Below are positions 10,899-23,016 of a DNA stretch of 43,624 nt, one piece after another. Positions within the stretch are counted from its first letter, which is position 1; the number at the start of each line of letters is the position of its first letter. The notes beneath the pieces are model-generated. The model ran no database searches and was not told where the DNA came from. It saw only the letters and a list, made by a program, of their open reading frames with translations. Source of the DNA: Plantago elongata (Eukaryota; Streptophyta; Magnoliopsida; Lamiales; Plantaginaceae); the NCBI GenBank assembly GCA_036897095.1, contig JAYMSP010000694.1, positions 1-43,624 on the forward strand. Reading direction: 5' to 3'. A program made the translations under genes and the position numbers.

Positions 10899-11689
10899 GG
10901 CTAAGTTCAACAATCGTTCATAATATTTTAAGGAATTAACCACATGTTTAAATCTTGAGATTGATTTTTATAATGTTTTTTATTTCTCTTTAGTTGATCA
11001 ACAACATTTCTGAATTCTTCCAAGAATTGAGATTTTTAGAACTTGGATCTCGTTCCCCTTATTTTCTTAACCAATTAACTACATGTTTAAGTAGTTTGAC
11101 GGGTTAATGTCTTAACTCTTAATAGATGTATTGATCAAAACACCGGCCATGGTTATACACTACTTATACTCATAACCATTCAAATTATTACATAATTACA
11201 TTTCACTAATATATGTCATAGTACTCCAAAAAAAAGTGATAAAATAGTGTTGATCATATTACATTATTTTTTTGAGATAAAATTCCAGTTGATTGACTCA
11301 ATTAAAATTGAGTTATTTATAAAAAAAAAAAATTAATTCAATTTGATACAATTCAACTGGTCCCATATTGTTTAAACCAATATGTCCTTCATGTACTTCA
11401 CTTATACAAGTCCCTTCGAAGAGACTGAGCAAAACGAAATAATAAAACCATTGGAATGTTATTTCCTGCTAAACCTCCTCATATCTGGTTACAGCCTCAA
11501 AAGTTTCTTCCATAACCAAATCATAGCAGTGCCTCTTACAAGTTGTCTGCAACTACTTTGCACTGTCAATGAACTATATATCCTCCTACACAGCATAATT
11601 TAGAAATTTCAAGAGCCTACCCTTAGGAATTAGGAGCATTCCATAACTTGCGCCAAACAATGCTCTATGCGAGGTGTACCTGGATTTCA
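10899..11689. other. Intergenic, no gene seen
   Basis: AT-rich sequence with A-runs at 11228-11236 and 11320-11332. A 73-codon open frame at 11382-11603 has no recognisable family, although it borders the decayed transposase-like remnant and might belong to the same element. Confidence 0.35.
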
Positions 11690-12049
11690 TGGTTTCGTTA
11701 ACCTATAATGGTCTCAGTCATGCTTTTGGTATTGGATATGATTTTACCATTTCTAATTTTGTTGGAAATTGTAGTTTTCAAGGTTTTGATTGAATGATTT
11801 GAATTCAACGAGATTTTTTTATGTTGTTTATTGGAAGAGATTTTTAGTTTTTACTGATGACGACTTGAATAATATGGTTGGGATGTGCAAACTTCATGGA
11901 TTGAAGTTTGTGGATATGGATATTGTGGTTTGGTGAAGATGATTGTTTGGATGTTGATCCCTTAATGTTCGTTGTGGTATATAAGAAAATGTATGTTGGG
12001 GAGGGTAGTGGTTCTAAAGACGCTGATTTTAGAGTTTTGTGGATCTGAT
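11690..12049 (+). pseudogene. Decayed Mutator-like transposase N-terminal region
   Basis: Broken plus-strand coding sequence. One frame reads MVSLTYNGLSHAFGIGYDF then FVGNCSFQGFD and meets a stop. A shifted frame reads KRFLVFTDDDLNNMVGMCKL then HGLKFVDMDIVVW. After a one-base shift it continues EDDCLDVDPLMFVVVYKKM. The order 'small N-terminal beta region, then TDDDL..M..., then acidic low-complexity' resembles the MuDR plant mobile domain that precedes MULE transposases. At least two frameshifts and several stops are present and no DDE catalytic part follows. It could instead be another transposon-borne gene. Confidence 0.5.
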
Positions 12050-12059
12050 AGTAGGGTTG

Positions 12060-13530
12060 GTGGATTTGAAACTAGTTTCGTTGTTGCTGGTAACAATAGA
12101 TATTGTTGGTGAATTTGAAACTAACTCTAATCATCATGAAACTAGCTCAATGATCCTAAAACTATCATTAATCATCATGGAACCAGATTTAATCATCATG
12201 AAACAAGTACTTTCTATGCTAAAACTATTATTATAGTCCCGAAAAACGCTTAGTTAGGGTTTAGGGTTGAGGACTGGTGTACCCTAAACCCTAATTAAGA
12301 CCGTATCTCTTGGAGAGAGTTTTTAAATTCAGTGGTTTTTTAAACTTCACCATTCTCTTTTAGGGTTTTAGAACCCTGGGACTAGCATTTATCATCAAGG
12401 AACTAGCTTTAATCATCATGAAACTAGCTCAATGAACCTGAAACTATCATTAATTATCATGAAACTAGTTTTAATCATCATGAAACTAGCTAAATGAATT
12501 TGAAACTAGCTTTAATCATCATGAAACTAGCTTTTTAGTCCATGAAACTAGCTTGTGTGGTCATTAAAAACTAGCTTTTTGAGAATGAAAGATTAATTCA
12601 AATGATATTTAAACTAGAATAAATGCACTTGAAACTACCATAAAACATAGTATTCATACATTTTTGAAACTACCATTAAACAGAGTATTCATACATTTTA
12701 GATATTAACAAAAATATGCATATCAGTCAGATTTGTCATATTCTTCGTGAGAACGGGGAGTCCACCTCGTCATTGATTAGCTTTTTGAATAACACCTTGA
12801 ATGGTGTTTTATCGAGGCCAGCTACATGTTTTGAAAGTGGTAGACTTTTTAGATACTCTAAACATCCCTTTAGATCTCCACGGTTGAATGTTGTCTCCGT
12901 GACTTTTTATTTTCCTGGAATCAATACATGCAAACAGTTAAATGCCAATGAAACTAGCATAACTTAAGTCATGAAACTAATATAACATAAGTCATGAAAC
13001 TATCATTAATCATCATGAAACTAACTTTATGAACCTGAAACTATCATTAATCATCATGAAATTAGCTTTAATCATCATGAAACTAGCTGTCATGAACATG
13101 AAACTATCATTAATCATCATGAAACTAGTATTTATCAGTATGAAACTAGCTTTAATCATCATGAAACTAATTTAATTTATGAACCTGAAATTATCATCAA
13201 TCACTGAGACTAGCTTCATGAATGTGAAACTATCATTAATCATCATAAAACTAGGCTTTGAGTCCATGAAACCAGCATAATAGAAATCATGATACCAACA
13301 TCGTAATAAAAGTCACAAAACTAGCATAACATAAGTTATGAGACCAGTATAATAGAAGTCATGAAACCAGTATAGACACAGTTCGTGAAACCAGTATAAT
13401 ATCCATGGATTTGAAACTAGCAAATAAATGTTTAATATGAAACTAACTAAAATCGTGTTATACTGGATCTGGATCTGAAATTAGGAAAACACATGTTTAA
13501 CATGAAACTAACTAAATTCGAGTGATATTG
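12060..13530 (+). repeat. Large 20-21-bp tandem repeat (GAAACTAGC...ATCATCAT)
   Basis: More than 30 degenerate copies of a 20-21-base unit, GAAACTAGCTTTAATCATCA plus T, fill about 12060-12240, 12380-12690 and 12950-13530. Two sub-types alternate, one with ACTAGCTTTAATCATCAT and one with ACTATCATTAATCATCAT or AATGAACCT. The array is interrupted by a telomere-motif inverted repeat (about 12249-12299) and by a coding exon (12736-12902, minus strand), and so fills both the intron and the downstream region of that small gene. Confidence 0.9.
12249..12299. repeat. Inverted repeat of telomere motifs
   Basis: Arm 12254-12267 is TTAGGGTTTAGGGT and arm 12281-12294 is its exact complement ACCCTAAACCCTAA, separated by a 13-base loop. 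After one mismatch the arms extend by four more pairs (CTTA/TAAG), to 12249-12299. Each arm holds two plant telomere units (TTTAGGG), pointing in opposite directions. Confidence 0.9.
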
Positions 13531-13711
13531 GATCTGATACACATATGCATGTGAGTGTAACACTCATTGCACATGGAATTAATTTAAATTATACAGAAAA
13601 ATGGATTACTTTCGTACCTTTATCATATTTGGATCCTTTTTTACAACGTTTTTGGGGATTTTTTGGCTTCGTTTCTTCCTTGTTTCTAGCGGATTTATTT
13701 GATCTCGTCAT
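12736..13711 (-). CDS. Small two-exon gene in a transposon-like setting
   Basis: Minus-strand exon 1 (13711-13618) begins MTRSNKSARNKEETKPK and is strongly basic. Exon 2 (12902-12736) joins through G|TC and reads VTETTFNRGDLKGCLEYLK, then SLPLSKHVAGLDKTPFKVLF, ending SPFSRRI and TGA. The joined frame has 86 codons, with a GTACG donor and an AAAAG acceptor. The intron is made of the 20-21-base tandem repeat. The '...HVAGLDKTPFKVLF' segment recalls the helical N-terminal domains of plant Ulp1-protease-like or mobile-domain genes carried by Mutator-type elements, but this is only a resemblance. The stop may be a decay event or an unrecognised further intron. I consider it a probable gene fragment of a mobile element. 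Confidence 0.5.
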
Positions 13712-14944
13712 TTTTTAGACCAGAAAATAGTAAAGAGAGAAATCGAAAGCTTGTTAAAAAAGAATCGGGATAAAGCTTATAATTCTTGATCCTTCATTAG
13801 TTTTTTAGGCGTGTAACATATAAATTAATTTGTGCATGTTAATTAGTTGTATATGGCTCCAGATTTCAAAAACTTATTTCCAGCGAATAGCACCCTCTAC
13901 TTGAGTGTTCAACTCTTGAACGAATACCACGCTAATTGGGAACCATTATCAAATACGTACCTTGAGAAAATAAATGTACATGTGATCTAGTAAGTATTGG
14001 GATATATATTATCCATATAATTTATTTAAATCTGATTTTATAATGTCAAAAAAATATTAAAAAATGTATGACATCAATATTAGTATTTTTTTATATTTCA
14101 ACTATATTTTATTATCTAAATATATAAACGTTTTGAGTAGCAACAACTTGGTTCCAACGAGTTAATACATATCAATAGGTTACGGTGTCTTTTCAGCCCA
14201 AGAATTTTTAGTTCTATAAACCCAACCCACTAATGCCATGTAGACCGCCCAAACCAATCAGGAAACTATCCAAGTAAATTGGATGGGCCAACAAACAAAC
14301 AACTTGATAGGCCCAATGCATTGATAACTGCTCCTCCTCCATACCAAGCACAACAATAATGTACAATCGCGAATCATTGGTATACTACTTGAAAGAGAAT
14401 TAGGGGTCTGGTGACGTTTTCAAATCAAACTATTGTATCATTTCCACTATATAACACAATAATAAACGGTATAACATCACACTAAATATACTATTAGCCT
14501 TATAAATGTAAAACTGTATTATTTATATATGATATAGTCACAAGTCGTTTTTTAAACATTTTATTCTTTTAGGTCGTTTTTTGAAATTTGCTCTCCAATT
14601 GAACCTTGGGGCGAATTTTCCTTTATTTAAATCACAACAATTTATTGTGGTTATATTTTTTTCGACTGTAATAATTTGAACTTAACTGAGTTTTAGTAAA
14701 AAAATAATCAAACAGAGTTGAATGAATGGATATAAACTGAACTGAATGAGCATACGAAGAGAACATAATCTAACATACTCATCGTCATGTATAATTGAAT
14801 ACATTTGTTATTTTATATGTCCTACATAATTTATATACTATTAAAAAATAAATCTACCCCATAGTCAATAAATAATAAAATATTTAAATTTACACAAAAA
14901 TTACACATTTTTACATGGTACGCTTTTGTCACTTTCGTCAAAGC
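13712..14944. other. Intergenic, no gene seen
   Basis: AT-rich sequence upstream of the small minus-strand gene. I see no open frames of note, no clear terminal repeats and no RNA gene until the SINE. Confidence 0.35.
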
Positions 14945-15137
14945 GTTTGTAGCCGATTGACAAGCTGAGACACTCCGTAACCATGAGGTCACGGGTTCGA
15001 TTCTCCGAAATGGGTGATTATATTCTCTGAATAGAGATTGGTGGTGATTTGCACCTAGAATCGATTGATAAATTCGTCTTGTTCAACAATTGTAATTGTA
15101 ATGCTATATTTCATGTTCAATAATAATTTTAAAAAAA
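14945..15137 (+). mobile_element. tRNA-derived SINE
   Basis: A pol III promoter is recognisable: an A-box-like TAGCCGATTGA at about 14949 and a B box GGTTCGATTCT at 14994-15004, about 45 bases apart. The tRNA-like head is followed by an unrelated body and an A-rich end near 15130-15137. This layout defines plant SINEs. I found no convincing target-site duplication, so the ends are approximate and the copy is probably old. Confidence 0.6.
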
Positions 15138-18060
15138 TCGTTAATTTAATTTTTCACATAAAATTACGCATCATTTATAATGTATAAAGAATAAATAATA
15201 TTATTAATAACATACATCAGTTTCAACATACATATACATATGTTATACTCCGTATGTTCCTTAGAAAATTTACAATTTAGTTTTGTGTAAATTTTTAAAA
15301 AAATACTTGGAAAATAAGAATGAGATATGAGAAATAATTAATAAAGTAAAAAAGATGGGCTAGTGATAACAAATTAGTAATTGAAGATAATGGTTCTAAA
15401 AAGAATGTTAATATTTTAAAAGAAATTCAAAATGTTAAAATGTAAACCTTTAAAAATATCGAGGTGATAAGTTTTCTAACTATTTTTTGGGTCTAATTTA
15501 TCATGAATTTTGATGTGATATAAAAAGATGTCAAGTAAATGTGATGAGATAGAGAAAGAGGGAATGTAAAAGAAGATATAAATAAGATTATGTACAGAAG
15601 GACAAGAGATGAATAGTGAAGAGTAGTAGTGATTTGGGTAGTATATAATGCGTGGTCATTCATCATCTTGTGTTGCTTGTGTTGAGCAACTTAACCGCAG
15701 CCATTAAAGGCCGGTTGGGAATTGTGACGTTAGCTTGGTGTTACAAGCAAACCCAACATCAGCCAGCCATCAAGGGAACACAGAGAATCATATAATAATT
15801 CTCATGAAGATATCTACTGTATGCATGAAAATTTTCACTTTATTTCAATTTTATTTCTCCACAATTATTGTATAACATATATTCTAGATGAAGTCATAAT
15901 ACACTTTATTCACTATTTATCGTATTCTATCTAATATCACATTCTACTCTAGCCTACTTTATCATCACATATGATTCACATTCTAAATAAGCACTGAGTT
16001 TTTGCATCCAACCCAATCTTATTTTTGAAGTAAGTTTAATTATATAAAATAAAATAAATAACATAAAATTACTTAGAAAACGTTTGATATAGAATTAAAA
16101 CACTTTAATTCTTGGCCCATCAATCTCTTAAAAAGTTAATTTCATACTAGTTTATATAATAGAATTGAAACTTGAAAAAAAAAAGACAGTGATAGTGATC
16201 ATTCTTGCACATAGTTCAAACCTCTATCAATATAGACAACCAAATTATTTTACATGTTACGTATTTAAGCTTTGTTTACCAAAGCTTTTTAGATCCATAA
16301 GCTTCTCTTGACAATTGATTAATAAATAACTTATTACGTGAACATGTAACTTTTCAAGTAGCATAGAAGCTAGTTGGTTTGAAAATCTAATCAAGTTAGC
16401 TTGTTGAAAAAAAAAAAACTATATAACTAGCCACCAACTAATTAACCATCTACTAACTAAATTTGCAGCTAATTTTGATAAACATAGTCTTACATTGACA
16501 ACTTAATTAATGCTCACAAAAACTTATCTATAGAATTTAGAATCCTCAAAATTACATCAACTTGACCGTAGATATGTAATTTTCATACCCGAGTCGAGCC
16601 TACCCGGCCCCTAAAATGTAGAAAAGCTAAGAAGTAGTATGTGAATGTGAAGTGATGAATAATTACCTTGATTACACCGGGTGAAGACTGAAGAGCAGAG
16701 AGTCAAATACATGAGACATGATAGTAGTGGTGGTAATTGAGTAAATCTCGCGCACAACACGCAACCTTCAAACGTGCATTGAAACACTACTACTAGTATC
16801 ATCAATCAAGAGGCTATCTTATAACACTGCACTGCAACTCTGCTTGGTTATTATGGTTTCTCTTGTTTTTGCATTTACCCCAATGGCTATCATCTATCCA
16901 TCCAATCTTTCTATCTTTCTTTCACTGCAGGTAAATTAAATTTAAAGCTGAATTTACCAATGCCATCATCCCATCACTACTACTACTTATTTACTTGATT
17001 CACAGAGTCAAATAAGCATGGAGTAGTGTAGCAGTAACTAGTTGTGGGCAATTCATATCATACACAAATTTAATTTCTTATTCCATCATCGACTAGACAT
17101 AGACTCATAGTATACTAGAGTAGAGTAATTCATTGCCGGAGAAATTTGAAGCCACGGGCATTTAATTTCCTTTCATTATTACCTAGCTCTCATCCACTCC
17201 CCCCAATTTAATTTCACTGCAATCTGCATCATTACATGAATTTCAAACCACCATCGTGGCCGCTCTCATAATACACTTTTCCCGACTTATTAAAATCTAT
17301 CCGATAGTTTATAAACTAACTGATTTATAAGTTTTTAAATAGATGAAAAGTTTTTTAAAAGAAAATGAGTCAAATTCCGTCTTTATATACTTTTGTATGA
17401 ACTCAACTTGTCACTGGAAACAACCCGGCCAACCCATATTTGTTGGGGGGTACTAATTTTTACTAAACAAAGCCGATTAAAATCCTATAAGCACCTCATT
17501 TGAGTGAATACTGGACTACTTTAACGTTCAACTAGTTTCCCGAACAACCCTTCAAATTAAACGATTTTGTCTGGATTTGCTGATAGAATAGAGAGGGATT
17601 ATGTAAGTTTTAACCCTAAGCTTGTCATAGTAGTGAAATACCACGCAATACAATTCTCAATTGATAACATAATTCCTCTACTTGTTTGACATTTTGTGTT
17701 GAGACAATGCCTATGTGTAAGAGATTTAGCCCTTAGTTCAATCTCCAAGAACTGATCTATGTGAAGATGTTGGATTCGGGCATATGGTTAACCCAACTTT
17801 TAATTTTGTAGTTAGGAGTAAGACTTCTCCTTTTAAACCAGTTGACTATTCAGAGAGTTATTACAATATTCAATTTAAAATGTATGCCCCATCTTTTTAG
17901 ATCTGGAGATTTGACTATTTGAACACATGTGATAATTCATGAAGTATCTTATTTCGTATATAATATGTTGGACTTACAAATTAATACATATATTTTTCTT
18001 GTTATCATTCATTTTTGTGGATATTGCACACTAATAAATTTTGTAGTTCGTTATATATAC
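15138..18060. other. Gene-poor AT-rich region
   Basis: No protein or RNA gene can be supported. A TACTCCGTATGTTCCTT sequence at 15246 resembles a Stowaway end, but no partner end was found. Around 16260-16450 AGCTT and AACTAG words recur in both orientations, as at 2600-2820. A GC-richer block at 15655-15780 stands out from its surroundings but matches no RNA or protein I know. Confidence 0.35.
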
Positions 18061-18062
18061 TA

Positions 18063-18319
18063 CTCCCTCAGTCCTACATTTACATTTTTAATAGTAGCAG
18101 TAAACTTTATACATATACATTTCATCCCACCAAACTTCATACATTACTAAAAAAGTAAGTTACCCTACCACTAATAAATAATAAACAATCTCAATTTTAC
18201 ATATTTTGTTACTAAAAGTACATCTTTTCCCACTTTCTTTATTTTTTATTATTACTTTAACTTTTCGTATAAAACTACACACCAACTTAAATGTATGAAG
18301 TTTGATGGGACGGAGGGAA
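18063..18319. mobile_element. Stowaway-type MITE
   Basis: The left end CTCCCTCAGTCCTACAT and the right end ATGGGACGGAGGGAA are inverted relatives of the Stowaway consensus (CTCCCTCCGTCCC). A TA dinucleotide flanks both ends (18061-18062 and 18320-18321), as expected for Tc1/mariner insertions. The element is 257 bp, non-coding, and probably mobilised by a mariner-like transposase elsewhere. Confidence 0.85.
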
Positions 18320-18718
18320 TAGTATTACTATAAGTAACAACATTTTTATTGTGTGGTCTAAGTATATTAGAATTTTTCATTTAATTTATTCCCAAAACTT
18401 GTCCAAACAAACACATATAGTACTTAATTAGAAACAGGGTTGGAAATCTAGAAAACACAGATGTATGGACATTTAAAACATATAGATTTACATTAAATGG
18501 TTGACGTATATTTGTGACAAACAATAGTACATTTGTGAGAATTTCGGGGTGTCCTCTGATCTCAAAGACATTATATACATGGGAATGGAACGTTTCCAAA
18601 GTTCAACAGGGCCATCAAATTCAAACATGGGAGTGGGACGGACGACTCATAAACACGTTAACTAGGTACATACATATGTTAACTTAGAAATATAAAAATT
18701 GAACTAATGAAAACAATC

Positions 18719-20218
18719 CTATGCTATCGAATCCCACATTGCTCGTACGAAAATCGTCCGCTCGTATATAATGTCAAAGTGTATTAAGAAGATACGAATT
18801 GTTGACAATGCAAATGCTCGATTTTGATGTTGTGAGATTATACGCCCAGACGAATCGAACTCCTGACCTGCTATTAAAGGAGAATTTGTATACTTTCCTT
18901 TATGAATTGTTCTGCACGAGTTACTCAGCCAAATCAAATAGAGTCGTACGTTATGCTGTATTATTGCTGCACGAGTTACCAGTTATAGTTAGTTGAGAGA
19001 GTGAAATCTTAAAGAGTTCTAGTAATCAATTTTTTTTTTTTTACTTCTTGTTTCATTTCCTTCATCATCAGTACAGTTTACACTGCTTGATTAGAAGTTT
19101 ACATAGTATTAGTAATCCAGGGATTATTGGTTGCTTCAGCATTTTCATCAATCAACTCAAATGATTGTATTTTTGTGTGATTCTGTCATGTGTTTGAGTT
19201 CTCTGTTTAGATTTATGTTTTCTGATTTCTTGAGTTTTAATCATCAATGGCGCTGATTCGAACATCAATGGTAGTGATGCTTCTCGTTCGCGAAAATCTG
19301 TGGAAGATGTAATATCTTTGTATTTCATGTGTTCTTTTGATCAACCGGGTGTTTCTACCGTTCTTGAACCATTGAATGATGCCATTTATGTCTTTTTGTA
19401 CTAAGATAGTTATAATGGCTCTTGTGGTAAAGAATAAATCTGGTTTCGTTGATGGCTCAATTCTTGCTGTTTCACCAGTGGATTGATCACATGTCATGTT
19501 CACGGCTTGATCACTGGTTCACACCATGATGTTGTGGCCATAGCTAATCAAGCAGAGAAACCAACAGAGTTTTAGTCAACAAGTGTTAGCCTGTTTAGCT
19601 AAAATTTGTTTCTAGTACAATACTAATAATAGCAAGGATACAACTTAAATGTACTAATTGTGGGATTTCAGGTCATAATGTGAATATTGCTATCTTATCA
19701 CTAGTTTCTCAAGTTTCTTTACATAATATGTCATCATATTGGAGTATTAATATATAAAAATTACTAAATTGCAAACATCTCTGTAAGTTTAAATTTTTAA
19801 GTGAGATATAATTCATGTATCATAACATATGACTCACGTTCAACTTTAATTCGAATCTTCACTAAGACAATCTCCTCCTCATATTAAATCTCCACTCGAA
19901 TAGATTCTTCAAAGAAGTTGAAATTGACCACAAATATAAAAAAATATTAGAGTTTTATTATATATGACTGGATTATACACCTGGCTTCTAGATATGGACA
20001 GATTCTATCACACCAGAATTGCATAATCAGTTTCTTCAGTTTACAAAGTTTCAGGCTGAATTGTTCTCAAACTTCCTCAACAAGTCCATTCAGTATGCTA
20101 TGAAACCACTGATCATATGTGTAGTATCAAGTATGGGTAATTTGTCCACTCGTTTGGTGCACAATAGTTCTTTACAGGTTTATTTATCCAACATTATTTG
20201 TGAGAATATAATTTCCTA
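18719..20218 (+). mobile_element. Decayed Ty1/copia retrotransposon 5' region with gag remnant
   Basis: A frame around 19335 reads FDQPGVSTVLEPLND. After a frameshift another reads TKIVIMALVVKNKSGFVDGS followed by ILAVSPVD (about 19398-19478). The 'ALxxKNKxGFVDGSI' signature is typical of copia gag. About 500 bases on, TPELHNQFLQFTKFQAELF (about 20010-20070) resembles the later gag region. Frameshifts and stops are frequent. The sequence at 18719-19015 could be part of an LTR or leader, but a primer-binding site and the second LTR were not seen. The outer limits are guesses. Confidence 0.55.
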
Positions 20219-21765
20219 GACATGACATACGAGTTGAAATGTTGAATAGCGTTATTTTTTGTATCTTTTTGTGAGTGAGATTATTTAATTCAATATTATC
20301 TAATCATATTAAGCGGTTGATTGGCCAAGCATTTAAATACCCTCAGTTGACTCGATGAATAGTAATTTGGCCTAAAATATACTTCAAATATTCCATTTCA
20401 ATTCCATTCCAAATACAATTTCATTAAAATTCCATCCAAATAGTCGACATGTCAATTAGCCCCTAAATCATTCATCCAATTGTCCAAAAAGTAATGGGAA
20501 CATTAGTTTAGTCTATACTATATGCCCAATAAATTAAGATTAAACAAGAAAGAAAAATATAACAATCCATCTATATAATACAGTAATACATTAAGTAAAA
20601 AAGGTTTGGAACAATCTAAGGTATTCAAGTCATTTAAACATATAGTAAAATGAAAGAGTTCTGGTTGTTACATTTATAGTTGGCAAATCTTTTCATTCGG
20701 ATTGGTCCAGAAAAATTGAGAGTGTTGGGGGACTGGTTGGTATAAAATTTGAGTAGATTTTTTTAATTGAAATTGAGATTTTTATATATAAAATATTCTA
20801 TTTAAGTGGAGAAATGGTCGCTCTAACATTATAACAAACAAGCCCTTGATGTATTTCAATTTTGATAAAAGAAACAGTCTCCATAATTAAGTTGTATAAC
20901 AATCAATATTTGGCTGCCTTAATATATACTACCAAATTGCCATTCGCTTAGTACGTCATGAACAATTTCAATTCTCAAATAAGGAATTAGAATAGATATA
21001 GTATATAGGATTATTGAAAAGTGATAAAGTTTGCGCAGTGTATGAGACTGATCGAGCGAGTGTGATGGAAAAATATAACGTATACTTAGTAAATTAATTT
21101 TCACCTAAAGGAGTAAATAAATATATTTAAAAGTATAGCCCGTCGTATCCAATCTAATTGAGTGCGGGGTTTTATGAGTATTAATAAATAGAACAATTGA
21201 ACCACAAAAAAAAAAGTTCGAACACATATAAATTTAAAGTATGAGAAATTGATAATAAAATAAATAAATATTTCTCATTTAAATTAAAAGAAGCTTTGGA
21301 TTTGAGTTTATAATATGTAGTAATTTTGATATACTCATACGGGCTCTTACTCAAGTTCCGATGGAGGAGGTTAGAGATTTCAAGAATAACTATGTGAATG
21401 ATAAATAGAATAATTCATAAAATATAAAGTTAAATGAGTAAAAGCATAATAGATATTTCATATAATTAAGATATGCAAAAATGAAATTGAAGTTTATGAA
21501 AATTAAAATTGAAAGTTAAAATTGAAACGGATAAAGCATATAATAACCATTTTTTTCTATAAGTACTAATCTTGGTTAAAAGTTATTTATGAATATCAAT
21601 ACTAAAAGTACGATTTTAATCACAACTTTTTTTTCGTAATTAATATCATATATTATCTTATGTTAATTTCTACGTCCAAAATAAATGACACATTTCAATT
21701 TTGTTCAGAGATTGAGGTCGACTTTAACCATAAATTATTTTTATATTATATTGAAAATTATTTAG
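20219..21765. other. Gene-poor AT-rich region
   Basis: No gene is visible. At 20290-20480 and 20690-20840 there are TTCCATTTCAATTCCATT-like and related words suggesting an eroded small element, without definable ends. Confidence 0.3.
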
Positions 21766-21767
21766 TA

Positions 21768-22021
21768 CTCCCTCCATTTCCTTACATCCTTTTCATTTTT
21801 CTTTTGCACAACTTTTAAGAAAATTGAGTAAAAAAGTGTTTATATAGATAAAGTAATAAATATATAGTGAAAAGTAAAAATATAGAATTGATAAAGTATG
21901 TAAGAAAGTGATTAATGTATTAATAATGGAGATAGTGGGTTTCCAGAAAAGGAAATGAAAAAAGCTCTAAATGGAACGAATAAAATAAAAAAATGAAAAT
22001 TATTTAGTGGAACGGAGGGAG
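21768..22021. mobile_element. Stowaway-type MITE (second copy)
   Basis: The ends are CTCCCTCCATTTCC at 21768 and GGAACGGAGGGAG at 22021. TA duplications lie at 21766-21767 and 22022-22023. It is 254 bp, A-rich internally and non-coding. Its ends fit the Stowaway consensus better than the copy at 18 kb, but the interiors differ, so they are members of different subfamilies. Confidence 0.88.
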
Positions 22022-22023
22022 TA

Positions 22024-23016
22024 TATCACTGCTATAATCAAACTATTACAAACATATTAGATCAAACCAACTCAAATCATTCGCAAATCAATCATCACAT
22101 AGTCATCACTCATCAACTCAATCTATTACAAGACTAACATACACTAGATCACAAATCCACTTTGACAGAAATCAAACCCATTTGACAATATAATTTGTTT
22201 TAAAAGTTTTCCGATGTTATATAATAGAGAGCATTTTATAGTCACAGTCGACTAAAAAAATTCCTCATGCTTAGGTTCTGGTAATTTAGGTCAAAGTTGA
22301 CCCATCAAAGCATTTATAGAAATTTTTCTTCAACGTAATTCATGCTTAAATAATAAAAGTATGTAAGTTGAATTATTACTAAAATTCATGTTTTTATCAA
22401 CATTGAAGAAAATTAGCTCTCCAACCTAAGTGGTGGATAACATTATATTTCATTTTCTACCATTCTGACTCATTTTTCAATTTATGTCCGGAGTTTGGAC
22501 CCGGAACTATTTAAAATATTAGATAGTATGGTCTTTTTTTCAAGGTGGAATCTTGACCTAAACCCGTCTAATATAGATGGGTACGGGCAAGACCGCTACT
22601 TCAACGATTGATGCAACAAATACAATGATACATATGGTATGCGAATAAAATTTGGTGTATAAAGTAGCATTATACAAATTATAAAATAATAGTATGTTTT
22701 AAATTGCAAGAGTATTTAATAGTGTTTGTAATCATAATAAATACTTTTTTTTTAATTTTTACATATTATTTGTACGATGACTTTATACGAAATGGTTATA
22801 CCATTGATCATGAGTTGGAATTCCAACTCACTATAAAATTGTTGTATTTGTAAATTGAGAAATATTCTTATAAAAGTTTTTTATATTAATTTTTCGTCGA
22901 GTATCAACGGGTCACTTGCTGGTGTAAGAATGAGAAAAGAAAGAGGAGAAATTGGGCATGTAATGTAATGTAATGAATGAAAGAAGGAAAATGGTAAAAG
23001 ATGGAGAGAAAAAGTA
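22024..23016. other. Gene-poor AT-rich region
   Basis: No gene, RNA or defined repeat is seen. The right end (23009-23016, AAAAAGTA) is the left target-site duplication of the foldback element. Confidence 0.35.

Noticed and set aside
15246..15480. Third Stowaway element starting TACTCCGTATGTTCC
   Set aside because: Only one end is recognisable; no inverted partner with TA was found.
15655..15780. Candidate structured RNA in a GC-richer block
   Set aside because: No match to tRNA, snRNA or miRNA families that I know and no clear long stem.
18840..18880. tRNA B-box-like GGAGTTCGATTCG on the minus strand
   Set aside because: No A box at proper spacing and no cloverleaf; probably part of the retroelement leader.
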